DNA of 64,000 nucleotides from assembly GCA_963971405.1 (NCBI GenBank), contig CAXART010000009.1, forward strand, positions 372,001-436,000. The letters are read 5' to 3'. The position numbers and the translations under genes were made by a program. This document shows, piece by piece, positions 37,517-50,347 of this stretch (the first letter of the stretch is position 1; each line of letters opens with the position of its first letter). The DNA comes from Psococerastis gibbosa (taxonomy: Eukaryota > Arthropoda > Insecta > Psocodea > Psocidae). Under the pieces are notes generated by a model that was given only the letters and a program-made list of their open reading frames with translations, did not search any database and was not told the origin of the DNA.

Positions 37517-40516
37517 GCAATTGCTCAATGTCACGTACAATACAATGAGCCTAAATAAGCAAAATTAAGACACCTATATCTTTTTAAGACCTTTAAAAAA
37601 AATAAAATAAGTAAATAGCTATTTTTCTTATTCTTGTCGAATGAATTTGTTTTAGCTACATTTACACCGATGAACACGCACGAGCAATTGCTCAATGTCA
37701 AGTACAATACAATGAGCCTAAATAAGCAAAATTAAGACACCTATATCTTTTTAAGACCTTTAAAAAAAATAAAATAAGTAAATAGCTATTTTTCTTATTC
37801 TTGTCGAATGAATTTTTTTTAGCTACATTTACACCGATGAACACGCAGGAGCAATTGTTCAATGTTAAGTACAATACAATGAGCCAAAATAAGCAAAATT
37901 AAGACACCCTTATCATATCAAGACCTTTAAAAAAAATAAAAAAAGTAAATAGCTATTTTTTTTATTCTTGTCGAATGAATTTTTTTTAGCAACATTTAAA
38001 CCGATGTACACGCAGGAGCAATTGTTTAATATCAAGTACGATACAATGAGCCAAAATAAGCAAAACTAAGACACCTACATCTTTTAGAAACCTTTAAAAA
38101 AATAAAATAAGTAAATAGCTATTTTTCTTATTCTTGTCGAATGAATTTTTTTTAGCTACATTTACAACGATGAACACGCAGAAGCAATTGCTCAATGTTA
38201 AGTGCAATACAATGAGCCAAAATAAGCAAAATTTAGACACCCGTGTCATATCAAGACCTTTAAAAAAAATAAAATAAGTATATAGCTAATTTTCTTATTC
38301 TTGTCGAATGAATTTTTTTTAGCTACATTTACACCGATGAACACGCAGGAGCAATTGCTCAATGTTAAGTACAATACAATGAGCCAAAATAAGCCAAATT
38401 AAGACACTTATGTCATATCAAGACCTTTAAAAAAAATAAAATAAGTATTTAGCTAATTTTCTTATTCTTGTCGAATGAATTTTTATTAGCTACATTTACA
38501 CCGATGAACACGCAGGAGCAATTGTTTAATATCAAGTACGATACAATGAGCCAAAATAAGCAAAATTAAGACACCTATATCTTTTTAAAACCTTTAAAAA
38601 AATAAAATAAGTAAATAGCTATTTTTCTTATTCTTGTCGAATGAATTTTTTTTAGCTACATTTACACCGATGAACACGCAGGAGCAGTTGCTCAATGTTA
38701 ATTACAATACAGTGAGCCAAAATAAGCCAAATTAAGACACCCGTGTCATATCAAGACCTTTAAAAAAAATAAAATAAGTATTTAGCTAATTTTCTTATTC
38801 TTGTCGAATGAATTTTTTTTAGCTACATTTACACCGATGAACACGCAGGAACAATTGCTCAATGTTAAGTACAATACAATGAGCCAAAATAAGCCAAATT
38901 AAGACACCCGTGTCATATCAAGACCTTTAAAAAAAATAAAATAAGTATATAGCTATTTTTCGTATTCTTGTCGAATGAATTTTTTGTAGCTACATTTACA
39001 CCGATGTACACGCAGGAGCAAGTGTTTAATGTTAAGTACAGTACAATGAGCCTAAATAAGCAAAATTAAGACACCTATATCTTTTAAAGACCTTTAAAAA
39101 AAATAATATAAGTAAATAGCTATTTTTCTTATTCTTGTCGAATGAATTTTTTTTAGCTACATTTACACCGATGAACACGCAGGAACAATTGCTCAATGTT
39201 ACGTACAATACAATGAGCCAAAATAAGGAAAATTAAGACACTCATATCATATCAAGACCTTTAAAAAAAAAAATAAGTATATAGCTATTTTTCTTATTCT
39301 TGTCGAATGAATTTTTTGTAGCTACATTTACACCGATGAACACGCTGGAGCAATTGCCTAATGTTAGATACAGTACAGTGAGCCAAAATAAGCAAAATAA
39401 AGACACCTATATCTTTTTAAAACCTTTAAAAAAATAAAATAAGTAAATAGCTATTTTTCTTATTCTTGTCGAATGAATTTTTTTTAGCTACATTTACACC
39501 GATGAACACGCAGGAACAATTGCTCAATGTTAAGTAGAATACAATGAGCCAAACTAAGCAAAATTAAGACACCTATATCTTTTTAATACCTTTAAAAAAA
39601 ATAAAATAAGTAATTAGCTATTTTTCTTATTCTTGTCGAATGAATTTTTTTTAGCTACATTTACACCGATGAACACGCACGAGCAATTGCTCAATGTCAA
39701 GTACAATACAATGAGCCTAAATAAGCAAAATTAAGACACCTATATCTTTTTAAGACCTTTAAAAAAAATAAAATAAGTAAATAGCTATTTATCTTATTCT
39801 TGTCGAATGAATTTGTTTTAGCTACATTTACACCGATGAACACGCAGGAACAATTGCTCAATGTTAAGTACAATACAATGAGCCAAAATAAGCAAAATTA
39901 AGACACCTATATCTTTTTAAAACCTTTAAAAAAAATAAAATAAGTAATTAGCTATTTTTCTTATTCCTGTCGAATGAATTTTTTTTAGCTACATTTACAC
40001 CGATGAACACGCAGGAACAATTGCTCAATGTTAAGTACAATACAATGAGGCAAAATAAGCAAAATTAAGACACCTATATCTTTTTAAAACCTTTAAAAAA
40101 ATAAAATAAGTAAATAGCTATTTTTCCTATTCTTGTCGAATGAATTTTTTTTAGCTACATTTACACCGATGAACACGCAGGAGCAACTGCTCAATGTTAA
40201 GTACAATACAATGAGCCAAAATAAGCCAAATTAAGACACCCGCGTCATATCAAGACCTTTAAAAAAAATAAAATAAGTATATAGCTATTTTTCGTATTCT
40301 TGTCGAATGAATTTTTTGTAGCTACATTTACACCGATGTACACGCAGGAGCAAGTGGTCAATGTTAAGTACAATACAATGAGCCTAAATAAGCAAAATTA
40401 AGACACCTATATCTTTTTAAGACCTTTAAAAAAAATAAAATAAGTAAATAGCTATTTTTCTTATTCCTGTTGAATGAATTTTTTTTAGCTACATTTACAA
40501 CGACGAACACGCAGGA
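37517..40516 (+). repeat. Block U, copy B
   Basis: Matches 20344 onward at an offset of 17173 bp, including the ttacg monomer with aaataaggaaaa near 39199 and the single gcacgagc monomer near 39682. Private changes include gtagaatac near 39535. It runs without a break into the 3832-bp tandem units that start here at 40517; that boundary is a chosen anchor, since homology to 23344-23.7 kb continues a little further. Confidence 0.8.
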
Positions 40517-41849
40517 ACAATAGCTCATTGTTAAGTACAATACAGTGAGCCAAAATAGGCAAAATTAAGACACCTATATCTTTTTAAAACCTTTAAAAAA
40601 AATAAAATAAGTAAATAGCTATTTTTCTTATTCTTGTCTAATGAATTTTTTTTAGCTACATTTACACCGATGAACACGCAGGAACAATTGCTCAATGTTA
40701 AGTACAACACAATGAGCCAAAATAAGCCAAACTAAGACACCCGTGTCATATCAAGACCTTTAAAAAAAATAAATTAAGTATATAGCTATTTTTCGTATTC
40801 TTGTCGAATGAATTTTTTTTAGCTACATTTACACCGATGTACACGCAGGAGCAAGTGTTCAATGTTAAGTACAATACAATGAGCCTAAATAAGCAAAATT
40901 AAGACACCTATATCTTTTAAAGACCTTTAAAAAAAATAAAATAAGTAAATAGCTATTTTTCTTATTCTTGTCGAATGAATTTTTTTTAGCTACATTTACA
41001 CCGATGAACACGCAAGAGCAATTGTTCAATGTTAAGTACAATACAATGAGCCAAAATAAGCAAAATTAAGACACTCATATCATATCAAGACCTTTAAAAA
41101 AAAAAATAAGTATATAGCTATTTTTCTTATTCTTGTCGAATGAATTTTTTGTAGCTACATTTACACCGATGAACACGCTGGAGCAATTGCCTAATGTTAG
41201 ATACAGTACAATGAGCCAAAATAAGCAAAATAAAGACACCTTTATCTTTTTAAAACCTTTAAAAAAATAAAATAAGTAAATAGCTATTTTTCTTATTCTT
41301 GTCGAATGAATTTTTTTTAGCTACATTTACACCGATGAACACGCAGGAGCAATTGCTCAATGTTAATTACAATACAATGAGCCAAAATAAGCCAAATTAA
41401 GACACCCGTGTCATATCAAGACCTTTAAAAAAAATAAAATAAGTATTTAGCTAATTTTCTTATTCTTGTCGAATGAATTTTTTTTAGCTACATTTACACC
41501 GATGAACACGCAGGAACAATTGCTCAATGTTAAGTACAATACAATGAGCCAAAATAAGCCAAATTAAGACACCCGTGTCATATCAAGACCTTTAAAAAAA
41601 ATAAAATAAGTATATAGCTATTTTTCGTATTCTTGTCGAATGAATTTTTTGTAGCTACATTTACACCGATGTACACGCAGGAGCAAGTGTTCAATGTTAA
41701 GTACAATACAATGAGCCTAAATAAGCAAAATTAAGACACCTATATCTTTTAAAGACCTTTAAAAAAAATAATATAAGTAAATAGCTATTTTTCTTATTCT
41801 TGTCGAATGAATTTTTTTTAGCTACATTTACACCGATGAACACGCAGGA

Positions 41850-42847
41850 GCAATTGCTCAATGTTAAGTACAATACAATGAGCCAAAATAAGCAAAATTA
41901 AGACACTCATATCATATCAAGACCTTTAAAAAAAAAAATAAGTATATAGCTATTTTTCTTATTCTTGTCGAATGAATTTTTTGTAGCTACATTTACACCG
42001 ATGAACACGCTGGAGCAATTGCCTAATGTTAGATACAGTACAATGAGCCAAAATAAGCAAAATAAAGACACCTATATCTTTTTAAATCCTTTAAAAAAAT
42101 AAAATAAGTAAATAGCTATTTTTCTTATTCTTGTCGAATGAATTTTTTTTAGCTACATTTACACCGATGAACACGCAGGAGCAATTGCTCAATGTTAATT
42201 ACAATACAATGAGCCAAAATAAGCCAAATTAAGACACCCGTGTCATATCAAGACCTTTAAAAAAAATAAAATAAGTATTTAGCTAATTTTCTTATTCTTG
42301 TCGAATGAATTTTTTTTAGCAACATTTAAACCGATGTACACGCAGGAGCAATTGTTTAATATCAAGTGCGATACAATGAGCCAAAATAAGCAAAATTAAG
42401 ACACCTACATCTTTTAGAAACCTTTAAAAAAATAAAATAAGTAAATAGCTATTTTTCTTATTCTTGTCGAATGAATTTTTTTTAGCTACATTTACAACGA
42501 TGAACACGCAGAAGCAATTGCTCAATGTTAATTACAATACAATGAGCCAAAATAAGCCAAATTTAGACACCCGTGTCATATCAAGACCTTTAAAAAAAAT
42601 AAAATAAGTATATAGCTAATTTTCTTATTCTTGTCGAATGAATTTTTTTTAGCTACATTTACACCGATGAACACGCAGGAGCAATTGCTCAATGTTAAGT
42701 ACAATACAGTGAGCCAAAATAAGCAAAATTTAGACACCCAAATCATATCAAGACCTTTAAAAAAAATAATATAAGTAAATAGCTATTTTTTTTATTCTTG
42801 TCGAATGAATTTTTTTTAGCAACATTTAAACCGATGAACACGCAGGA
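41850..42847 (+). repeat. Cassette K plus P monomer inside W1
   Basis: K spans 41850-42680 (831 bp) and P 42681-42847. The fourth monomer has gtgcgatacaatg rather than the gtgcgatgcaatg of block A, the state that prevails in the right part of the window. The tgtcacg monomer follows. Confidence 0.83.
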
Positions 42848-44182
42848 GCAATTGCTCAATGTCACGTACAATACAATGAGCCTAAATAAGCAAAATTAAG
42901 ACACCTATATCTTTTTAAGACCTTTAAAAAAAATAAAATAAGTAAATAGCTATTTTTCTTATTCTTGTCGAATGAATTTTTTTTAGCTACATTTACACCG
43001 ATGAACACGCAGGAACAATTGCTCAATGTTAAGTACAATACAATGAGCCAAAATAAGCAAAATTAAGACACCTATATCTTTTTAAAACCTTTAAAAAAAT
43101 AAAATAAGTAATTAGCTATTTTTCTTATTCTTGTCGAATGAATTTTTTTTAGCTACATTTACACCGATGAACACGCACGAGCAATTGCTCAATGTCAAGT
43201 ACAATACAATGAGCCTAAATAAGCAAAATTAAGACACCTATATCTTTTTAAGACCTTTAAAAAAAATAAAATAAGTAAATAGCTACTTTTCTTATTCTTG
43301 TCGAATGAATTTTTTTTAGCTACATTTACACCGATGAACACGCAGGAGCAATTGTTCAATGTTAAGTACAATACAATGAGCCAAAATAAGCAAAATTAAG
43401 ACACCCTTATCATATCAAGACCTTTAAAAAAAATAAAAAAAGTAAATAGCTATTTTTTTTATTCTTGTCGAATGAATTTTTTTTAGCAACATTTAAACCG
43501 ATGTACACGCAGGAGCAATTGTTTAATATCAAGTACGATACAATGAGCCAAAATAAGCAAAACTAAGACACCTACATCTTTTAGAAACCTTTAAAAAAAT
43601 AAAAATAAGTAAATAGCTATTTTTCTTATTCTTGTCGAATGAATTTTTTTTAGCTACATTTACAACGATGAACACGCAGAAGCAATTGCTCAATGTTAAG
43701 TGCAATACAATGAGCCAAAATAAGCAAAATTTAGACACCCGTGTCATATCAAGACCTTTAAAAAAAATAAAATAAGTATATAGCTAATTTTCTTATTCTT
43801 GTCGAATGAATTTTTTTTAGCTACATTTACACCGATGAACACGCAGGAGCAATTGCTCAATGTTAAGTACAATACTATGAGCCAAAATAAGCCAAATTAA
43901 GACACTTATGTCATATCAAGACCTTTAAAAAAAATAAAATAAGTATTTAGCTAATTTTCTTATTCTTGTCGAATGAATTTTTTTTAGCTACATTTACACC
44001 GATGAACACGCAGGAGCAATTGTTTAATATCAAGTACGATACAATGAGCCAAAATAAGCAAAATTAAGACACCTATATCTTTTTAAAACCTTTAAAAAAA
44101 TAAAATAAGTAAATAGCTATTTTTCTTATTCTTGTCGAATGAATTTTTTTTAGCTACATTTACACCGATGAACACGCAGGAG

Positions 44183-44348
44183 CAGTTGCTCAATGTTAAT
44201 TACAATACAATGAGCCAAAATAAGCCAAATTAAGACACCCGTGTCATATCAAGACCTTTAAAAAAAATAAAATAAGTAAATAGCTATTTTTCTTATTCTT
44301 GTCGAATGAATTTTTTTTAGCTACATTTACAACGACGAACACGCAGGA
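44183..44348 (+). repeat. Hybrid monomer at the W1/W2 junction
   Basis: The left half (gcagttgctc, gttaattac, acacccgtgtc) matches 48014. The right end (acaacgacgaacacgcagga) matches the monomer preceding 40517. The exchange lies between about 44278 and 44332. The intervening taaatagctatttttc and cttgtcgaatg match neither parent exactly, since 40.47 kb has cctgttgaatg, so a third donor or a later point change is possible. Confidence 0.78.
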
Positions 44349-47300
44349 ACAATAGCTCATTGTTAAGTACAATACAGTGAGCCAAAATAGGCAAAATTAA
44401 GACACCTATATCTTTTTAAAACCTTTAAAAAAAATAAAATAAGTAAATAGCTATTTTTCTTATTCTTGTCTAATGAATTTTTTTTAGCTACATTTACACC
44501 GATGAACACGCAGGAACAATTGCTCAATGTTAAGTACAACACAATGAGCCAAAATAAGCCAAACTAAGACACCCGTGTCATATCAAGACCTTTAAAAAAA
44601 ATAAATTAAGTATATAGCTATTTTTCGTATTCTTGTCGAATGAATTTTTTTTAGCTACATTTACACCGATGTACACGCAGGAGCAAGTGTTCAATGTTAA
44701 GTACAATACAATGAGCCTAAATAAGCAAAATTAAGACACCTATATCTTTTAAAGACCTTTAAAAAAAATAAAATAAGTAAATAGCTATTTTTCTTATTCT
44801 TGTCGAATGAATTTTTTTTAGCTACATTTACACCGATGAACACGCAAGAGCAATTGTTCAATGTTAAGTACAATACAATGAGCCAAAATAAGCAAAATTA
44901 AGACACTCATATCATATCAAGACCTTTAAAAAAAAAAATAAGTATATAGCTATTTTTCTTATTCTTGTCGAATGAATTTTTTGTAGCTACATTTACACCG
45001 ATGAACACGCTGGAGCAATTGCCTAATGTTAGATACAGTACAATGAGCCAAAATAAGCAAAATAAAGACACCTTTATCTTTTTAAAACCTTTAAAAAAAT
45101 AAAATAAGTAAATAGCTATTTTTCTTATTCTTGTCGAATGAATTTTTTTTAGCTACATTTACACCGATGAACACGCAGGAGCAATTGCTCAATGTTAATT
45201 ACAATACAATGAGCCAAAATAAGCCAAATTAAGACACCCGTGTCATATCAAGACCTTTAAAAAAAATAAAATAAGTATTTAGCTAATTTTCTTATTCTTG
45301 TCGAATGAATTTTTTTTAGCTACATTTACACCGATGAACACGCAGGAACAATTGCTCAATGTTAAGTACAATACAATGAGCCAAAATAAGCCAAATTAAG
45401 ACACCCGTGTCATATCAAGACCTTTAAAAAAAATAAAATAAGTATATAGCTATTTTTCGTATTCTTGTCGAATGAATTTTTTGTAGCTACATTTACACCG
45501 ATGTACACGCAGGAGCAAGTGTTCAATGTTAAGTACAATACAATGAGCCTAAATAAGCAAAATTAAGACACCTATATCTTTTAAAGACCTTTAAAAAAAA
45601 TAATATAAGTAAATAGCTATTTTTCTTATTCTTGTCGAATGAATTTTTTTTAGCTACATTTACACCGATGAACACGCAGGAGCAATTGCTCAATGTTAAG
45701 TACAATACAATGAGCCAAAATAAGCAAAATTAAGACACTCATATCATATCAAGACCTTTAAAAAAAAAAATAAGTATATAGCTATTTTTCTTATTCTTGT
45801 CGAATGAATTTTTTGTAGCTACATTTACACCGATGAACACGCTGGAGCAATTGCCTAATGTTAGATACAGTACAATGAGCCAAAATAAGCAAAATAAAGA
45901 CACCTATATCTTTTTAAATCCTTTAAAAAAATAAAATAAGTAAATAGCTATTTTTCTTATTCTTGTCGAATGAATTTTTTTTAGCTACATTTACACCGAT
46001 GAACACGCAGGAGCAATTGCTCAATGTTAATTACAATACAATGAGCCAAAATAAGCCAAATTAAGACACCCGTGTCATATCAAGACCTTTAAAAAAAATA
46101 AAATAAGTATTTAGCTAATTTTCTTATTCTTGTCGAATGAATTTTTTTTAGCAACATTTAAACCGATGTACACGCAGGAGCAATTGTTTAATATCAAGTG
46201 CGATACAATGAGCCAAAATAAGCAAAATTAAGACACCTACATCTTTTAGAAACCTTTAAAAAAATAAAATAAGTAAATAGCTATTTTTCTTATTCTTGTC
46301 GAATGAATTTTTTTTAGCTACATTTACAACGATGAACACGCAGAAGCAATTGCTCAATGTTAATTACAATACAATGAGCCAAAATAAGCCAAATTTAGAC
46401 ACCCGTGTCATATCAAGACCTTTAAAAAAAATAAAATAAGTATATAGCTAATTTTCTTATTCTTGTCGAATGAATTTTTTTTAGCTACATTTACACCGAT
46501 GAACACGCAGGAGCAATTGCTCAATGTTAAGTACAATACAGTGAGCCAAAATAAGCAAAATTTAGACACCCAAATCATATCAAGACCTTTAAAAAAAATA
46601 ATATAAGTAAATAGCTATTTTTTTTATTCTTGTCGAATGAATTTTTTTTAGCAACATTTAAACCGATGAACACGCAGGAGCAATTGCTCAATGTCACGTA
46701 CAATACAATGAGCCTAAATAAGCAAAATTAAGACACCTATATCTTTTTAAGACCTTTAAAAAAAATAAAATAAGTAAATAGCTATTTTTCTTATTCTTGT
46801 CGAATGAATTTTTTTTAGCTACATTTACACCGATGAACACGCAGGAACAATTGCTCAATGTTAAGTACAATACAATGAGCCAAAATAAGCAAAATTAAGA
46901 CACCTATATCTTTTTAAAACCTTTAAAAAAATAAAATAAGTAATTAGCTATTTTTCTTATTCTTGTCGAATGAATTTTTTTTAGCTACATTTACACCGAT
47001 GAACACGCACGAGCAATTGCTCAATGTCAAGTACAATACAATGAGCCTAAATAAGCAAAATTAAGACACCTATATCTTTTTAAGACCTTTAAAAAAAATA
47101 AAATAAGTAAATAGCTACTTTTCTTATTCTTGTCGAATGAATTTTTTTTAGCTACATTTACACCGATGAACACGCAGGAGCAATTGTTCAATGTTAAGTA
47201 CAATACAATGAGCCAAAATAAGCAAAATTAAGACACCCTTATCATATCAAGACCTTTAAAAAAAATAAAAAAAGTAAATAGCTATTTTTTTTATTCTTGT

Positions 47301-48108
47301 CGAATGAATTTTTTTTAGCAACATTTAAACCGATGTACACGCAGGAGCAATTGTTTAATATCAAGTACGATACAATGAGCCAAAATAAGCAAAACTAAGA
47401 CACCTACATCTTTTAGAAACCTTTAAAAAAATAAAATAAGTAAATAGCTATTTTTCTTATTCTTGTCGAATGAATTTTTTTTAGCTACATTTACAACGAT
47501 GAACACGCAGAAGCAATTGCTCAATGTTAAGTGCAATACAATGAGCCAAAATAAGCAAAATTTAGACACCCGTGTCATATCAAGACCTTTAAAAAAAATA
47601 AAATAAGTATATAGCTAATTTTCTTATTCTTGTCGAATGAATTTTTTTTAGCTACATTTACACCGATGAACACGCAGGAGCAATTGCTCAATGTTAAGTA
47701 CAATACTATGAGCCAAAATAAGCCAAATTAAGACACTTATGTCATATCAAGACCTTTAAAAAAAATAAAATAAGTATTTAGCTAATTTTCTTATTCTTGT
47801 CGAATGAATTTTTTTTAGCTACATTTACACCGATGAACACGCAGGAGCAATTGTTTAATATCAAGTACGATACAATGAGCCAAAATAAGCAAAATTAAGA
47901 CACCTATATCTTTTTAAAACCTTTAAAAAAATAAAATAAGTAAATAGCTATTTTTCTTATTCTTGTCGAATGAATTTTTTTTAGCTACATTTACACCGAT
48001 GAACACGCAGGAGCAGTTGCTCAATGTTAATTACAATACAATGAGCCAAAATAAGCCAAATTAAGACACCCGTGTCATATCAAGACCTTTAAAAAAAATA
48101 AAATAAGT
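44349..48108 (+). repeat. 23-monomer higher-order repeat, copy W2
   Basis: Second tandem copy of W1, sharing aaattaagtat, gcaagagc near 44842 and agctactttt near 47113. The two copies are nearly identical by eye. The match ends inside the monomer at 48014, where W1 switches to its hybrid right half. It contains K (45682-46512) and P (46513-46679). Confidence 0.88.
45682..46679 (+). repeat. Cassette K plus P monomer inside W2
   Basis: Exactly 3832 bp after the K cassette at 41850, with the same length (831 bp) and the same gtgcgatacaatg state. P begins at 46513. Confidence 0.83.
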
Positions 48109-50347
48109 ATTTAGCTAATTTTCTTATTCTTGTCGAATGAATTTTTTTTAGCTACATTTACACCGATGAACACGCAGGAACAATTGCTCAATGTTAAGTA
48201 CAATACAATGAGCCAAAATAAGCCAAATTAAGACACCCGTGTCATATCAAGACCTTTAAAAAAAATAAAATAAGTATATAGCTATTTTTCGTATTCTTGT
48301 CGAATGAATTTTTTGTAGCTACATTTACACCGATGTACACGCAGGAGCAAGTGTTTAATGTTAAGTCCAATACAATGAGCCTAAATAAGCAAAATTAAGA
48401 CACCTATATCTTTTAAAGACCTTTAAAAAAAATAATATAAGTAAATAGCTATTTTTCTTATTCTTGTCGAATGAATTTTTTTTAGCTACATTTACACCGA
48501 TGAACACGCAGGAACAATTGCTCAATGTTACGTACAATACAATGAGCCAAATTAAGCAAAATTAAGACACCTATATCTTTTTAAAACCTTCAAAAAAAAT
48601 AAAATAAGTAAATAGCTATTTTTCTTATTCTTGTCGAATGAATTTTTTTTAGCTACATTTACACAGATGAACACGCAGGAGCAATTGCTCAATGTTAAGT
48701 ACAATACAATGAGCCAAAATAAGCAAAATTAAGACACTCATATCATATCAAGACCTTTAAAAAAAAAATAAGTATATAGCTATTTTTCTTATTCTTGTCG
48801 AATGAATTTTTTGTAGCTACATTTACACAGATGAACACGCTGGAGCAATTGCCTAATGTTAGATACAGTACAATGAGCCAAAATAAGCAAAATAAAGACA
48901 CCTATATCTTTTTAAAACCTTTAAAAAAATAAAATAAGTAAATAGCTATTTTTCTTATTCTTGTCGAATGAATTTTTTTTAGCTACATTTACACCGATGA
49001 ACACGCAGGAGCAATTGCTCAATGTTAATTACAATATATATAATGAGCCAAAATAAGCCAAATTAAGACACCCGTGTCATATCAAGACCTTTAAAAAAAT
49101 AAAATAAGTATTTAGCTAATTTTCTTATTCTTGTCGAATGAATTTTTTTTAGCAACATTTAAACCGATGTACACGCAGGAGCAATTGTTTAATATCAAGT
49201 GCGATACAATGAGCCAAAATAAGCAAAATTAAGACACCTACATCTTTTAGAAACCTTTAAAAAAATAAAATAAGTATATAGCTAATTTTCTTATTCTTGT
49301 CGAATGAATTTTTTTTAGCTACATTTACACCGATGAACACGCAGGAGCAATTGCTCAATATTAAGCACAATACAATGAGCCAAAATAAGCAAAATTTAGA
49401 CACCCAAATCATATCAAGACCTTTAAAAAAAATAATATAAGTAAATAGCTATTTTTTTTATTCTTGTCGAATGAATTTTTTTTAGCAACATTTAAACCGA
49501 TGAACACGCAGGAGCAATTGCTCAATGTCACGTACAATACAATGAGCCTAAATAAGCAAAATTAAGACACCTATATCTTTTTAAGACCTTTAAAAAAAAT
49601 AAAATAAGTAAATAGCTATTTTTCTTATTCTTGTCGAATGAATTTTTTTTAGCTACATTTACACCGATGAACACGCAGGAACAATTGCTCAATGTTAAGT
49701 ACAATACAATGAGCCAAAATAAGCAAAATTAAGACACCTATATCTTTTTAAAACCTTTAAAAAAAATAAAATAAGTAATTAGCTATTTTTCTTATTCCTG
49801 TCGAATGAATTTTTTTTAGCTACATTTACACCGATGAACACGCAGGAACAATTGCCCAATGTTAAGTACAATACAATGAGGCAAAATAAGCAAAATTAAG
49901 ACACCTATATCTTTTTAAAACCTTTAAAAAAATAAAATAAGTAAATAGCTATTTTTCCTATTCTTGTCGAATGAATTTTTTTTAGCTACATTTACACCGA
50001 TGAACACGCAGGAGCAACTGCTCAATGTTAAGTACAACACAATGAGCCAAAATAAGCCAAATTAAGACACCCGCGTCATATCAAGACCTTTAAAAAAAAT
50101 AAAATAAGTATATAGCTATTTTTCGTATTCTTGTCGAATGAATTTTTGGTAGCTACATTTACACCGATGTACACGCAGGAGCAAGTGGTCAATGTTAAGT
50201 ACAATACAATGAGCCTAAATAAGCAAAATTAAGACACCTATATCTTTTTAAGACCTTTAAAAAAAATAAAATAAGTAAATAGCTATTTTTCTTATTCCTG
50301 TCGAATGAATTTTTTTTAGCTACATTTACAACGACGAACACGCAGGA
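48109..50347 (+). repeat. Mixed monomer segment with a short cassette K
   Basis: From 48109 to 48680 the monomers follow the order of block U near 38.8-39.2 kb, then pass through a ttacg monomer with aaaaccttcaaaa (near 48589). A four-monomer form of cassette K follows at 48681-49346, then P at 49347-49513, then tgtcacg and gaggc monomers leading to the ctcattg monomer at 50348. The cacagatg variant (near 48663 and 48828) first appears here and is a marker of the right-hand region. Confidence 0.78.
49033..49042 (+). repeat. Short (TA)n insertion in one monomer
   Basis: The monomer starting at 49011 reads ttacaatatatataatgagcc where all other copies seen read ttacaatacaatgagcc, a net gain of about 4 bp. 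It looks like slippage at an ata motif after a point change. It occurs in only this copy, so it arose after the last duplication of the segment or was not propagated. Confidence 0.85.

Larger units (their letters stand above)
40517..44348 (+). repeat. 23-monomer higher-order repeat, copy W1 (3832 bp)
   Basis: Anchored on the aacaatagctcattg monomer at 40517 and 44349, an offset of 3832 bp. It contains aaattaagtat near 40773 (usual aaaataagtat), a marker shared with W2 near 44604. It carries a full K cassette and P at 41850-42847. A 1-bp insertion in aaaataaaaataag near 43603 reduces the offset to 3831 afterwards. The last monomer (44183-44348) is a hybrid. No gene is present. Confidence 0.88.

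Noticed and set aside
44270-44340. Interpreting exact block duplications as assembly errors
   Set aside because: Copies differ by scattered substitutions, 1-bp indels and whole-monomer deletions, which a simple assembly duplication would not create. I cannot exclude local errors, so junctions should still be checked with spanning reads.
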